Source of the DNA: Cryobacterium soli
Lineage (GTDB): Bacteria; Actinomycetota; Actinomycetes; Actinomycetales; Microbacteriaceae
Assembly (NCBI RefSeq): GCF_003611035.1
Contig: NZ_CP030033.1
Location: forward strand, 2,108,001 to 2,172,000
Direction of reading: 5' to 3'
DNA length: 64,000 nt
Position numbers and translations under genes: made by a program. Shown here one piece after another: positions 35,039 to 44,332 of the stretch. Positions within the stretch are counted from its first letter, which is position 1. Every line of letters starts with the position of its first letter. The notes under the pieces are model-generated. The model worked only from the letters and a program-made list of their open reading frames with translations, ran no database searches and had not been told where the DNA came from.

Positions 35039-36571
35039 ATGGTCACCGTCGATCGCCCCGCCCATTCCACCGCCCCCTCCGCCGACCTGCTCGCGGGGCC
35101 GGCCGGCTCCCCGGACACCGAGGCGGGCATCGACGCGCTCACCCTGGGCCGCCGGGTGCGGGACCGCCGGCACCGGCTCGGCCTCACCCTGGACACCCTG
35201 GCCGCGGCCGTCGACCGGGCGCCGTCGCAGATCTCCATGATCGAGAACGGCAAGCGTGAACCCCGGCTGTCGATGCTGCGGTTGATCGCCGCCGCGCTCG
35301 ACACCACGGTCGACGAACTGCTCCGCACCGACGCGCCCAGCCCGCGCGCGGCCCTGGAGATCGCCGTCGAGCGTGCCCAGCGCGGGCCGGTCTTCACGGC
35401 CCTGGGCCTGCCCCGCTTCCGGGTCGGGCCCGGCCAGCCCGACGAGACCCTGCAGACCATCCTCACCCTGCACAACGAGATCGAGCGGCTGCACCGCGAG
35501 CGCGCCGCAACTCCGGAGGAGGCCAGGCGGGCCAACGCCCAGCTGCGCGCCGAGATGCGGGCGCGCGACAACTACTTCCCCGAACTCGAAGCTCAGGCGC
35601 TCGAATTGCTCACCGCGGTCGGTCATTCCGGCGGCCCGGTGTCGCACCAGGTGGTGGCCGACATGGCCGCCCACCTCGGTTTCACCCTGCACTACGTGGG
35701 CGACCTGCCGCACTCCACGCGGTCGGTGACCGACAAGCGGAACGGTCGAATTTATCTGCCCACCGAGCAGGCGGCCTCCCGCGACAGCCGCTCGCCGATC
35801 CTGCAGGCCTTCGCCAGCTACCTCTGCGGCCACGCCGAGCCGGGAAATTACGCCGATTTTCTGCGACAGCGGGTGGAGACCAATTACCTCACCGCGGCCA
35901 TCCTGCTGCCAGAAACCGACACCCTGCGGATGCTCAGCGACGCCAAGGCGGCCCGCCGCATCTCACTCGAAGACCTGCGGGATGCCTTCTCGGTCTCCTA
36001 CGAGACGGCGGCGCACCGCTTCACCAACCTGGCCACCGCGCGCCTGGACATCCCGGTGCATTTCATGAAGGTGCACGAATCCGGCACCATCATCAAGGCC
36101 TACGAGAACGACGACGTTCAATTCCCCAGCGATGCCCTGGGCGCGGTCGAGGGCAGCACGGTCTGCCGCAGCTGGACCGCGCGCACGGTCTTCGACGTGC
36201 CCGACCGGTTCAGCCCCTGGTACCAGTACACGGACACGCCGGCGGGCACCTTCTGGTGCACCTCCCGCATCGAGAAGGCCAAGGAGGGCGACTATTCCGT
36301 GAGTGTCGGGGTGCCGTTCGCCCACGTCAACTGGTTCCGCGGCCGGGAGACCGCCAACCGTGCCGTGTCCCGTTGCCCGGACGAGTCCTGCTGCCGGCGG
36401 GCGCCCGATGAGCTGTCCGGCCGCTGGGAAGGCCAGTCCTGGCCCGTGGCCCGCACCCCGACGAGCCTGCTCGCGGCGCTGCCCACCGGCACCTTCCCCG
36501 GCGTGGACCCCACCGAGGTGTACCAGTTCCTCGAGGCGCACGCCCCGACTGACTCACCCCACCCCACCTGA
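35039..36571 (+). CDS. ramB: RamB-type XRE regulator of acetate/glyoxylate metabolism
   Basis: Protein of 510 residues. An XRE helix-turn-helix (about 36-92: [40 protein letters not shown]) is followed by an IrrE/ImmA-like region (about 180-300), where an intact HExxH zinc motif is not evident. A C-terminal DUF2083-type domain has paired cysteines ([10 protein letters not shown]). RamB in Corynebacterium controls aceA and aceB, and this gene diverges from aceA, so the same role is inferred. The ribosome site is weak; the start follows the family pattern. Confidence 0.85.
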   Translation: MVTVDRPAHSTAPSADLLAGPAGSPDTEAGIDALTLGRRVRDRRHRLGLTLDTLAAAVDRAPSQISMIENGKREPRLSMLRLIAAALDTTVDELLRTDAPSPRAALEIAVERAQRGPVFTALGLPRFRVGPGQPDETLQTILTLHNEIERLHRERAATPEEARRANAQLRAEMRARDNYFPELEAQALELLTAVGHSGGPVSHQVVADMAAHLGFTLHYVGDLPHSTRSVTDKRNGRIYLPTEQAASRDSRSPILQAFASYLCGHAEPGNYADFLRQRVETNYLTAAILLPETDTLRMLSDAKAARRISLEDLRDAFSVSYETAAHRFTNLATARLDIPVHFMKVHESGTIIKAYENDDVQFPSDALGAVEGSTVCRSWTARTVFDVPDRFSPWYQYTDTPAGTFWCTSRIEKAKEGDYSVSVGVPFAHVNWFRGRETANRAVSRCPDESCCRRAPDELSGRWEGQSWPVARTPTSLLAALPTGTFPGVDPTEVYQFLEAHAPTDSPHPT

Positions 36572-36618
36572 CCTCGCCCCGCCGCCTGCCCTCGCCCCGC
36601 CGCCTGCCCTCGCCCCGC
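36572..36618. repeat. 18-bp tandem repeat after the RamB-type gene
   Basis: CCTCGCCCCGCCGCCTGC occurs twice (36572-36607) plus an 11-base partial third copy, directly after the stop codon. Confidence 0.8.
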
Positions 36619-36624
36619 AACCAT

Positions 36625-36680
36625 GACTGGCCCGTTTTCCCTAGTGCGCAGCCCCCTGCACTAGCAGATTCGGGCAAGTC
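36625..36680. repeat. CTAG-centred palindromic repeat, copy 3
   Basis: Left arm GACTGGCCCGTTTTCCCTAG plus TGCG, right arm TGCACTAGCAGATTCGGGCA plus AGTC. Same family as 12730-12785 and 13908-13962. Confidence 0.7.
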
Positions 36681-36699
36681 ACCACGGGGCCTGACGAGG

Positions 36700-36753
36700 G
36701 TGGCCCACTTTTGCTAGTCGCGAGGGTCGCGCACTAGCAAAAAAGGGCAAGTC
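36700..36753. repeat. CTAG-centred palindromic repeat, copy 4
   Basis: Left arm GTGGCCCACTTTTGCTAGTC plus GCG, right arm GCGCACTAGCAAAAAAGGGC plus AAGTC; only 20 bases from copy 3. The two lie between the convergent RamB-type and MarR genes. Confidence 0.7.
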
Positions 36754-36799
36754 TGGGCCTGGGGCGGATGCGAGGGCCCACGGAGGCGGCCGGGAGGGC

Positions 36800-36861
36800 G
36801 GGCCAGATCAGGCGGTGGCGCGGGCCAGATCAGGCGGTGGCGCGGGCCAGGTCGGGCAGGC
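36800..36861. repeat. 22-bp tandem repeat spanning the MarR stop codon
   Basis: GGGCCAGATCAGGCGGTGGC plus GC occurs at 36800-36821 and 36822-36843, with a degenerate third copy from 36844. On the minus strand this duplicates the last codons and stop of the MarR gene just downstream of it. Confidence 0.75.
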
Positions 36862-37291
36862 GGTGCAGGGCGTCGACGAGCGGGCCGAGTTCCGGCTCCT
36901 CCTCGGCGTCGGCCAGCGCATCCGCGAGTGCCTCGTCGTAGACCGGGCGGGCGCGGGCGAGCAGGGCCTTGCCGGCCTCGGTGAGTTCGGTGTAGATGCC
37001 GCGGCGGTCGTCGGCGCAGAGGATGCGGGTGAGCAGCGCCCGGTCCTCCAGCCGGTTCACCAGCCGGGTCGTTGCGCTGCTGGAGAGCGCGGCGGCGCGG
37101 GCGAGCTGCTGCATCCGCATGTGCCAGCCGTGCTGGCGGCTGAGGGCGTCGAGCACCGTGAACTCGACCACGGAGAGATCGAACCCGCCCTGCAGGGCGC
37201 GCTCCAGCACGGTCTCGATGCGGCCGTGCAGAGCCGCAAGGGTGCGCCAGCCCTGGGCGCGAATCTCGACGGCGTCGTCTTCGATGCTCAT
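36830..37291 (-). CDS. MarR-family transcriptional regulator
   Basis: Protein of 153 residues with the MarR winged helix: MRMQQLARAAALSSSATTRL (about 58-77) and the wing DDRRGIYTELTEAGKALL. No transporter or enzyme gene is adjacent in the same operon. Upstream, GCAAG (37329-37333) and CTTGC (37343-37347) form an inverted repeat that could be its operator. The target is unknown. Confidence 0.85.
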   Translation of the reverse strand: MSIEDDAVEIRAQGWRTLAALHGRIETVLERALQGGFDLSVVEFTVLDALSRQHGWHMRMQQLARAAALSSSATTRLVNRLEDRALLTRILCADDRRGIYTELTEAGKALLARARPVYDEALADALADAEEEPELGPLVDALHRLPDLARATA

Positions 37292-37390
37292 CCGTACAGC
37301 TCCCCTGCCCTGGTCACTCCTGAAAGACGCAAGTACAACGCGCTTGCAACTACCAGTCTAGGCAAGGTCGCGGTCCGGTGCGGTCCCTGG

Positions 37391-38233
37391 TCACGACTCC
37401 CGGGTGATCTCCACCTTCACGAAGAGCTGCGACCCGCCGGTGCCGGCATACACCCCGCGCAGCGGCGCGATGTCGTTGTAGTCGCGGCCACGCCCGACAC
37501 CCACGTGCCGGTCGCCGATGTCGATGAGGTTGGTGGGGTCGTAGCCGCGCCATTCGCCGCAGAACCACTCCACCCAGGCGTGCGATTCACCCGTCACGGT
37601 CTCGCCGATCTCGGCCAACGGCTTGGGGTGCAGGTACCCGGAGACGTACCGGGCGGGGATGCCCACCGCGCGCAGCGCCCCGAGCGCCACATGGGTGATG
37701 TCCTGGCAGACCCCGCGTTTGTCGGCCCAGGCCTCCCTGGCGTTGGTCTTCACCCCGGTGACACCCTGCACGTACGCCATGTTCTCGCCCACGAAGCGGC
37801 AGATCGCCAGGGCGGCGTCGCACGGGTCCAGGCGCCCGGCGATCTCCTGCGCGCTCGCGACCACATCCGCCGGAGGTTCGGTCAGCGGCGTCTGCCAGGA
37901 GTGCTCGACCGACGAGGTCGACCGGGCCACCGCGGTGGCCAGGTCGTCCCAGCTCACCGGATGCACCGGGTGCTCCCGCGGCGACACCTCCACGAGGCTG
38001 TTGGCGGTGAGGGTGAGCTCGGCATGCGGGGTGAGCACCTCGAACGACGACACCCGGGTGCCCCAGTAGTCCAGGTAGTTGTGGTTGCTCGACACCGGGC
38101 TGATGTCGAGGTTGGAGTAGAGCACGAACTGCTCGGGCGAGGTGACGGGCAGCATCCGCGCCTCGTTGTACGAGGTGGCCACCTCACCCTCGTACCGGTA
38201 GCCCGTGGTGTGGCGGATCCGCAGGCGCTTCAT
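37391..38233 (-). CDS. Transglutaminase-like cysteine peptidase-fold protein
   Basis: Protein of 280 residues. The N-terminal region starts MKRLRIRHTTGYRYEGEVAT, as in bacterial transglutaminase-like proteins. The catalytic triad region reads KRGVCQDITHVALGALRAVG (Cys), GESHAWVEWFCGEWRGYDPTN (His, Asp). It overlaps the alpha-E gene by four bases. Proteins of this type are found with circularly permuted ATP-grasp and alpha-E proteins; hydrolysis or formation of amide bonds in a peptide is the proposed role. Confidence 0.9.
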   Translation of the reverse strand: MKRLRIRHTTGYRYEGEVATSYNEARMLPVTSPEQFVLYSNLDISPVSSNHNYLDYWGTRVSSFEVLTPHAELTLTANSLVEVSPREHPVHPVSWDDLATAVARSTSSVEHSWQTPLTEPPADVVASAQEIAGRLDPCDAALAICRFVGENMAYVQGVTGVKTNAREAWADKRGVCQDITHVALGALRAVGIPARYVSGYLHPKPLAEIGETVTGESHAWVEWFCGEWRGYDPTNLIDIGDRHVGVGRGRDYNDIAPLRGVYAGTGGSQLFVKVEITRES

Positions 38234-39159
38234 GAGGCCTCTCCCGTCCAGGTCGGCACCGCACTGGTCGGGAAGTAGCGTTGCCCGATCGATTCGCTGG
38301 CGGTGCTGGTGGCGTCCAGGACCATGTCCATGTGCTTCGGCAGGTCGCCCAGGATCTCCATGATGGGCCGGTACTCCAACTGGCTGCGGATCTGGCCGAG
38401 GATGCGCTGCGACGAGTCGGACACGCCCACCCGGTCGGTGCGGGGTTCGAGTTCCTGCAGGCACTGCTCGGCCCGGGAGATCGAGAAGACGATCGACCGG
38501 GGGAACAGCCTGTCCAGCAGCAGGAATTCGGCCGCGTTCCGGGCCGACGGCACGCCGCGGTAGGTGCGCAGGTACGACTCGTAGGCTCCGCAGGAGCGCA
38601 GGATCGTGGTCCACGACGGCCCGCTGTTCTCGGTCAGCGAGCGGGTCGCGAGCAGCCGGGCGGTCATATCGGCCTGTTCGAGGCTGCGGCCGAGGGTGAA
38701 GAAGTGCCAGGCGTCGTCCCGGCTGGCGCTGGACTCGACGATGCCCACGGCCAGCGCCGCGCGCTCGCGCACCCAGCCGAAGAAATCGTGGGTCTTGGCG
38801 CTGGCGATGTTCTTGGGCATCTTCGTGTAGGTGGTGTTCAGGCACTCCCACAGCTCGGTCGAGACGATCTCCCGGGCCCGCCGGGCGTTCTCCCGGGCGG
38901 CGCCGAGCGAGTAGGCGATCGAGGCCGGATGCGTGCGGTCGGCCGCGAGGGTCGCCAGCACGTCCTTGCGGGTGAGGTCCCGGTCCGACGGCACGGGGCT
39001 GCCCATGAGGTGCAGCAGCGACCGGCAGGCGAGGTTCTCCTCGATCCACGGGTCCTCGAGCAGCAACTGCAGGTGCACATCCAGGATGCGCGCGGTGCCG
39101 TCACTGCGTTCGATGTAGCGGCCGATCCAGAACAGGCTCTCGGCGATGCGGCTCAGCAT
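38230..39159 (-). CDS. Alpha-E domain (DUF403) protein
   Basis: Protein of 309 residues beginning MLSRIAESLFWIGRYIERSD, the hallmark of alpha-E proteins, and helical throughout (ASRDDAWHFFTLGRSLEQAD, FLLLDRLFPRSIVFSISRAE). The start codon lies inside the last codons of the ATP-grasp gene (7-base overlap) and the stop overlaps the transglutaminase start. It is the middle gene of a tightly coupled trio; its biochemical function is unknown. Confidence 0.92.
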   Translation of the reverse strand: MLSRIAESLFWIGRYIERSDGTARILDVHLQLLLEDPWIEENLACRSLLHLMGSPVPSDRDLTRKDVLATLAADRTHPASIAYSLGAARENARRAREIVSTELWECLNTTYTKMPKNIASAKTHDFFGWVRERAALAVGIVESSASRDDAWHFFTLGRSLEQADMTARLLATRSLTENSGPSWTTILRSCGAYESYLRTYRGVPSARNAAEFLLLDRLFPRSIVFSISRAEQCLQELEPRTDRVGVSDSSQRILGQIRSQLEYRPIMEILGDLPKHMDMVLDATSTASESIGQRYFPTSAVPTWTGEAS

Positions 39160-40847
39160 TCGAGGGTCCCTTCTCCCGTGGTGGATGCCGTGGGCGTGGT
39201 GCGTTGCTGTTGTTGCTGCTGTTCCTGGTCCTGGTCGCCGCCCGGCGGGGTGTCCTGCGGATTGTGGTCGACGCTGCGGGTGGGGATGATCGAGATCGAC
39301 TGGGTGTTCGCGGCCTGGTCGGCCACGAGTCCCTGGATGTCGTGCGCCGAGGTGCGGGTGTGGAAGTCGGGCTCCAGCCCGATCACCCAGGTGTCCTTGG
39401 AGCCGCCGCCCTGGCTGGAGTTGACCACGAGTTCGCCCTCGGGCAGGGCCACCCGGGTGAGGCCGCCAGGCAGCACCCAGACATCCGTGCCGTCGTTCAC
39501 CGCGAAGGGGCGGAGGTCCGCGTGCCGCGGGCGCATGCCGTCTTCGACGAGAGTCGGGATGGTGGACAGCTGCACCACCGGTTGCGCGATCCAGCCGCGC
39601 GGATCCTTGAGCAGCTGCTGCCGGAGCGTCTCCAGTTCGGCCTTCGACGCAGCCGGGCCCACCACGAGGCCCTTGCCGCCGGAGCCGTCCACGGGCTTGA
39701 CCACGAGCTGGTCGAGCCGGTCGAGCACCTCCTCGAGCGCGAGCGGGTCCTCCAGCCGCCAGGTGTCGACGTTCGGGATGATCGCCTCCTCGCCCAGGTA
39801 GTACTTGATCAGGTCGGGCAGGTACGTGTAGACGAGCTTGTCGTCCGCGACGCCGTTGCCCACGGCGTTGGCGATCGTGACGTTGCCCAGGCGGGCTGCC
39901 ATCAGGATGCCGGGCGAGCCCAGCTGGGAGTCGGCGCGGAACTGCAGCGGGTCCAGGAACTCGTCGTCGACCCGGCGATAGATCACGTCGACCCGGGTCG
40001 GGCCCGCCGTGGTGCGCATCCACACCCGGCCGCCGGAGCAGAACAGGTCGCGGCCCTCGACAAGTTCGACGCCCATCAGCCGGGCCAGCAGGGTGTGCTC
40101 GAAGTAGGCCGAGTTGAAGACGCCCGGTGTGAGCACCACGATGTTCGGGTCGTCGACCCCGGCCGGCGCTGACGCGCGCAGGGCCTGCAACAGCTTGTTG
40201 GGGTAGTCGCCCACGGGGCGCACCCGCATCGATACGAACAGTTCGGGCAGGGTCTGTGCCATCACGCGGCGGTTCGAGATCACATAGCTGACGCCGCTGG
40301 GCACCCGCACATTGTCTTCGAGCACCCGCCAGGCCCCCACCTCGTCCCGGATGAGGTCGATTCCGGACACCTGGATTCGCACGTTGTTCGCCGACACGAT
40401 CCCGGCCGCCTGGCGGTGAAAGTGCTTGGACGAGGTGATCAGGCCGGCCGGGATGACCCCATCCCGAACGGCCGCCTGCGGCCCGTAGATGTCGGCCAGG
40501 AACGCTTCGAGCGCCAGCACCCGCTGCTTGATGCCGGCCTCGACATTCACCCACTCTGGCTGTTCGATGACGCGGGGCACGGCGTCGAGTGGGAACGGCC
40601 GCTCCTCCCCGGCGAAGTCGAAGGTGACCCCCTGCGCCAGGTACGAGCTGGCCAGCGCGTCGGTGCGACCGCGCAACTCCTCCTGCGTCATCCGGGCGAG
40701 CGCACCGTAGACGTCTTTGTAGGCCGCACGGGCCTCGGAGGGCGACAGCGATGACGGATCGGGGAACATCTCGTCCCAGGCCGAAGCCTGTCCGCGTTCG
40801 CGCGGTGGTGCGGAGGTAGCGCCGTAGCCACTGAATAGGTCAACCAT
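39153..40847 (-). CDS. Circularly permuted ATP-grasp protein
   Basis: Protein of 564 residues of the CP-ATP-grasp type 2 family (DUF404/DUF407). Family phrases are SSKHFHRQAAGIVSANNVRI, YVISNRRVMAQTLPELF, VVLTPGVFNSAYFEHTLLAR, GNGVADDKLVYTYLPDLIKY and LVVKPVDGSGGKGLVVGPAA (ATP loop). It is expected to ligate an amine to a carboxylate with ATP. A 60-residue Gln/Thr-rich tail precedes the stop. First gene of the trio; the ligated substrates are unknown. Confidence 0.93.
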   Translation of the reverse strand: MVDLFSGYGATSAPPRERGQASAWDEMFPDPSSLSPSEARAAYKDVYGALARMTQEELRGRTDALASSYLAQGVTFDFAGEERPFPLDAVPRVIEQPEWVNVEAGIKQRVLALEAFLADIYGPQAAVRDGVIPAGLITSSKHFHRQAAGIVSANNVRIQVSGIDLIRDEVGAWRVLEDNVRVPSGVSYVISNRRVMAQTLPELFVSMRVRPVGDYPNKLLQALRASAPAGVDDPNIVVLTPGVFNSAYFEHTLLARLMGVELVEGRDLFCSGGRVWMRTTAGPTRVDVIYRRVDDEFLDPLQFRADSQLGSPGILMAARLGNVTIANAVGNGVADDKLVYTYLPDLIKYYLGEEAIIPNVDTWRLEDPLALEEVLDRLDQLVVKPVDGSGGKGLVVGPAASKAELETLRQQLLKDPRGWIAQPVVQLSTIPTLVEDGMRPRHADLRPFAVNDGTDVWVLPGGLTRVALPEGELVVNSSQGGGSKDTWVIGLEPDFHTRTSAHDIQGLVADQAANTQSISIIPTRSVDHNPQDTPPGGDQDQEQQQQQQRTTPTASTTGEGTLEC

Positions 40848-40971
40848 GACTGGATGTTAGTCGAGGGGTGTTGCCGGTTTGTTTCCTGACGCACGGCGTG
40901 GCGGCCGGTTCACAATCGACCGCCGCCCATGCCGATGGTCAACGGAATTTCGGGCGGCCGGTCCGTGCGAA

Positions 40972-41062
40972 TGCATACAACATCACTGCACACTTTCCCC
41001 GTGACCAGCGAAAATCGCCAAATCTCTGCCGTTCATTCAGTTTTTTGCATACAGTTAGTGCA
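40972..41062. promoter_or_regulatory. Two TGCATACA...TGCA direct repeats upstream of the ABC fusion gene
   Basis: TGCATACA-N7-TGCA (40972-40990) and TGCATACA-N5-TGCA (41046-41062) occur in the same orientation 74 bases apart, in an AT-richer stretch of the gap 40848-41122. TGTATACA-like words are typical of GntR/FadR-family sites, and such a regulator is encoded downstream of the fusion gene. Confidence 0.5.
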
Positions 41063-41122
41063 GTTCAGTTCCTGACGAAATCGTCAGTGCTCGTCGACCG
41101 CACCGACCAGATGTGAGCAGAT

Positions 41123-42808
41123 ATGCGCGCAGTTGTAGGGCCCCGCTGGCTGGGTCTGATGATTCCGGCGTCGCTCCTGGTCATCGCCGTGATCCTGGCG
41201 GCCCGGCTGGCCGGCCCCTCTGACGCGCTCCTGTCCATGCTGTCCACACGCATGCCCTTCACCACCGCGGCGGCGGCCGCTGCACCGGCCCTGTCGGGCA
41301 TCCTGGGCGTGGGGCTGGGCCTCCTCGCGGCGCAACGGACCCCGTGGGCCGGCCGCTCGCTGCGTGCGCTGGCGCTGGCCGGCAGCGGTTTGTGCGTGGT
41401 GTGGATCGGCCTGTCGTGCTGCTTCTGGTTCGCCATTCAGTCCGAGGCGACGCCCGGCCTCACCGGCTCTCCGCTCGAGCGGGCCGGGCTGAGCCTGCTG
41501 AGCACCCTGATCCTTCCCGGCACGGCGGTGGCTTTCGGCGCATCGCTTGCCGTGGCCGTGCATGTCCGCGCCTGCGCCCGCCGGGTGTCCCTGGAGCCGT
41601 TCGTGCAAACCACCCGCAGCCGCGGTCTGCCGATCTCCCGGCTGCTGATCCGCACGACCCTCCGCCGCACCCTCCCCGCGGTGCTGAGCGTCCTGGCCAC
41701 CGAAGCCGTCCTGATCTACGCCGGCGCCCTGCTCCTGCAGTCCGTGTTGACCCGGCCGTCCCTCGGGGCGCGGCTGCCGCCGCTGCTCCCGTCGGAGAGC
41801 CTGCCAGTTGTGATCGGTGCCGCACTCAGTGTGACGGTGGGGATCGTCATCGGCGGTGTGCTGATCGCTATGGCCGGCCAGGGCGACCTGGCCCTCACGC
41901 AGCGCCCCCACACCACCCGCTCCGTTGCCGCCCAGGGCAGCGGCAGCCTGGCCGTGATCCTGTCTGACTTCAGCCCTCCCGGCCCCAGCCCCGCCTTGGC
42001 GTCCACGAGCTTCCGGGCATCCGACATCCTGGATATTCGCGATTTGCAGATCCGGCCGCCCGGTGCCTGGACCGAGTCGGCCGGCTCCAACGGCATCAGC
42101 CTCACCGTGTCCCGTGGTCAGGCGCTCGCTGTGATCGGCAATGAGGGGTCCGGCGCCGCTCCCCTGTGCCTGGCCATCGCCGGGCTCCTGCCGCCCGCCA
42201 CGGCGGTGGCGTCGGGATCGGTTCTCTTCGAGGGCACGGAACTCGTCGGCCTGGCCGAACATCACTTCCGGAAGCTGCGCGGGCGGCGAATCGGCTTCGT
42301 CGATGGCCCGGCAGGCGACCGGATTCCCCGCGACTGGCGCATCTTTCGTCACCTGAGCACCGTGCTCCCGCCGGCAGACACCCGCCAGACCCGCCGCACC
42401 GCTCTCGACCTTCTCGAGCGGGTGGGCGTCGAGACCCCAGAGGCCATCCTGGATGTGCACCCGCGCGACCTGAGCGCGACCACCCTGCAACGGGTGCTTC
42501 TGGCCAGCGCGCTGGCGCTCAACCCGCAACTCCTCATCGCCCTCGACCCGGCGGCCGGGTTCGATCCGCAGGAGGAGGCCGGCCTGCTCGACCTGCTGCA
42601 CGACCTGCAGCAGGAACGAGGGCTCACCCTCATCGTCGCCTCCGCCAGCCCGGCGATCGTCACGAGGTGCGACAGGGTGGCCGTACTGCAGGCCGGAACC
42701 GTCATCGAGCACGCCTCGGCCGGCGAGATCGTCACCGCACCCCGGCATCCGCACACCCGCCGCCTGCTCGACGGAAGCGCCTCAGGGCCGGCTCCGATCA
42801 CCCGTTGA
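41123..42808 (+). CDS. Dpp-type permease fused to a degenerate ABC ATPase domain
   Basis: Protein of 561 residues. Residues 1-255 resemble a peptide/nickel importer permease with about six helices and an EAA loop EPFVQTTRSRGLPISRLLIR. Residues 305-555 align with a DppD-type ATPase, but every catalytic motif is altered. Walker A reads GNEGSGAAP (no Lys), the Q-loop glutamine is absent (IGFVDGPAGD), the signature is LSATTLQRVLL, Walker B ends LIALDPAAGFD, and the H-loop His is replaced (IVASASP). The frame is intact over 1.7 kb. ATP hydrolysis is unlikely; role unknown. No binding protein or second permease is adjacent. Confidence 0.75.
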   Translation: MRAVVGPRWLGLMIPASLLVIAVILAARLAGPSDALLSMLSTRMPFTTAAAAAAPALSGILGVGLGLLAAQRTPWAGRSLRALALAGSGLCVVWIGLSCCFWFAIQSEATPGLTGSPLERAGLSLLSTLILPGTAVAFGASLAVAVHVRACARRVSLEPFVQTTRSRGLPISRLLIRTTLRRTLPAVLSVLATEAVLIYAGALLLQSVLTRPSLGARLPPLLPSESLPVVIGAALSVTVGIVIGGVLIAMAGQGDLALTQRPHTTRSVAAQGSGSLAVILSDFSPPGPSPALASTSFRASDILDIRDLQIRPPGAWTESAGSNGISLTVSRGQALAVIGNEGSGAAPLCLAIAGLLPPATAVASGSVLFEGTELVGLAEHHFRKLRGRRIGFVDGPAGDRIPRDWRIFRHLSTVLPPADTRQTRRTALDLLERVGVETPEAILDVHPRDLSATTLQRVLLASALALNPQLLIALDPAAGFDPQEEAGLLDLLHDLQQERGLTLIVASASPAIVTRCDRVAVLQAGTVIEHASAGEIVTAPRHPHTRRLLDGSASGPAPITR

Positions 42809-42823
42809 CCGGCCGAGCGGCGC

Positions 42824-43462
42824 TCAGTCCTCGGTCACCGCATTGCGGGCGCCGAGCACATGCGAGCGCATCGCCACTTCGGCCCACACGGTGTCGCCGG
42901 TACGCAGGGCGGTGAGGATGTCCCGGTGCTGATGATTGCTGCGGGCCCGGAAGTCTCCGCCGTCCCGCCGGAAGGCAGCCGCCATGAGCGGCACCCTCGA
43001 GACCGAAGAAGTCAGGGCCACCAGCTGGGGGCTGCGTGAGGCCGCCACGACGATGCGATGGAATTCAGCGTTCAACCGTCCGAGCTCGGCCAGACCCGCG
43101 TCGTCCTCAGCGGTGAGAAAGGGCTCCATGGCGTCGATGAGTTCGGCGAGCCGTCCCAGCTCCGCCACGGAGATCCGGGTCGCAGCCAGCCCGGCGGCAC
43201 GACTTTCCAGGGACGCCCGCACGAAATACGTCTCGCGTACCTGCTCGATGGTCCAGGCAACGACCGTCGCGCCACGATTGGGCACAAAGGTCACCAGACC
43301 GGCCTCGTCCAGACGTCGGAGCGCCTCCCGCACCGGTGTGCGGCTCACACCCAGCTCCTGGGCGAGAGCTTGCTCGCGCAAGGTGGAGTTCGGGCCCAAC
43401 TCGCCCGAGAGGATGCGCGCGCGCAACGCCAGATAGACCTTTTCACCGCCGGTGGAGACCAC
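42824..43462 (-). CDS. GntR-family regulator (FadR/FCD subgroup)
   Basis: Protein of 212 residues from the GTG at 43462, chosen for the GGGAGG site 5-6 bases upstream; the frame is open to another GTG at 43579. The winged helix (about 5-70) has LREQALAQELGVSRTPVREA and RRLDEAGLVTFVPNRGATV. The C-terminal all-helical FCD ligand domain (about 78-205) has FHRIVVAASRSPQL and NHQHRDILTALRTGD. It is convergent with the ABC-fusion gene (15-base gap); control of that gene is plausible but unproven. Confidence 0.88.
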   Translation of the reverse strand: MVSTGGEKVYLALRARILSGELGPNSTLREQALAQELGVSRTPVREALRRLDEAGLVTFVPNRGATVVAWTIEQVRETYFVRASLESRAAGLAATRISVAELGRLAELIDAMEPFLTAEDDAGLAELGRLNAEFHRIVVAASRSPQLVALTSSVSRVPLMAAAFRRDGGDFRARSNHQHRDILTALRTGDTVWAEVAMRSHVLGARNAVTED

Positions 43463-43582
43463 AGCGCCCTCCCTCAGCTCCGGGCGCTCCCCACCCGTAA
43501 CACCGAGCCTTCCATAAACCCCGGGTCCGTGGGGAATTCCGGGCAAACCCGCATCCGGTGGCCAAGCCGCCGGACGCACGAA

Positions 43583-43608
43583 AAGGGCCCGTCTTGCGAC
43601 GGGCCCTT
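43583..43608 (-). terminator. Terminator of rplK-rplA
   Basis: Perfect inverted repeat AAGGGCCCGTC / GACGGGCCCTT with loop TTGC, 35 bases after the rplA stop, ending in TTTT on the minus strand. Confidence 0.88.
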
Positions 43609-43642
43609 CCGGTGCTTCTCGCGAAGCGGTTACTGCACGTGC

Positions 43643-44332
43643 TTAGATGCTGTTCACATCGAGCGGGATGCCGGGGCCGAACGTGGTCGACACGGCGCCC
43701 TTGGTGATGTAGCGGCCCTTTGAGGAGCTCGGCTTGAGGCGAACGATCTCCTCGAGTGCTGCACCGATGTTCTCGTTGAGCTGGTCGGCCGAGAACGAAG
43801 CCTTGCCAACGACGAAGTGCACGTTGGAGTGCTTGTCGACGCGGAATTCGATCTTTCCACCCTTGATGTCGTTCACGGCCTTGGCGACGTCAGGCGTCAC
43901 GGTTCCGGTCTTCGGGTTGGGCATGAGACCGCGCGGGCCGAGGACCTTACCGAGACGACCGACCTTGCCCATGAGCTCGGGGGTCGAGACGGCGGAGTCG
44001 AACGAGGTGTAGCCGGCGGCTACCTTCTCGATGAGCTCGTCGCCACCGACCTCGTCGGCGCCGGCAGCGATTGCTGCCTCAGCCGCGGGGCCCGTTGCGA
44101 AGACGATGACGCGGGCGGTCTTGCCGGTACCGTGAGGAAGAATAACGGTGCCGCGGACCATCTGGTCGGCCTTGCGCGGGTCGACGCCGAGCTTGAGCGC
44201 GACCTCGACGGTGGAGTTGAACTTGACGGAACCGGTCTCGCGAGCGAGGGTGACGGCTTCGGTGGGGGTGTAGAACTTATCGGCTTCGATCTTCTCGACC
44301 GCAGCGCGGTAGGCCTTTGACTTGGGTGCCAT
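43643..44332 (-). CDS. rplA: 50S ribosomal protein L1
   Basis: Protein of 229 residues beginning [20 protein letters not shown] behind CAGGAGA. The L1 signature [20 protein letters not shown] and [20 protein letters not shown] are intact. L1 binds 23S rRNA at the E-site stalk and can repress its own message. It follows rplK by 135 bases, in the normal order, and ends in a strong terminator. Confidence 0.98.
   Translation of the reverse strand: MAPKSKAYRAAVEKIEADKFYTPTEAVTLARETGSVKFNSTVEVALKLGVDPRKADQMVRGTVILPHGTGKTARVIVFATGPAAEAAIAAGADEVGGDELIEKVAAGYTSFDSAVSTPELMGKVGRLGKVLGPRGLMPNPKTGTVTPDVAKAVNDIKGGKIEFRVDKHSNVHFVVGKASFSADQLNENIGAALEEIVRLKPSSSKGRYITKGAVSTTFGPGIPLDVNSI

Noticed and set aside
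41123..42808. Pseudogene explanation for the ABC fusion
   Set aside because: No stop or frameshift over 561 codons and normal codon use; losses are confined to catalytic motifs, which suggests retained but altered function. It is kept as an open question.
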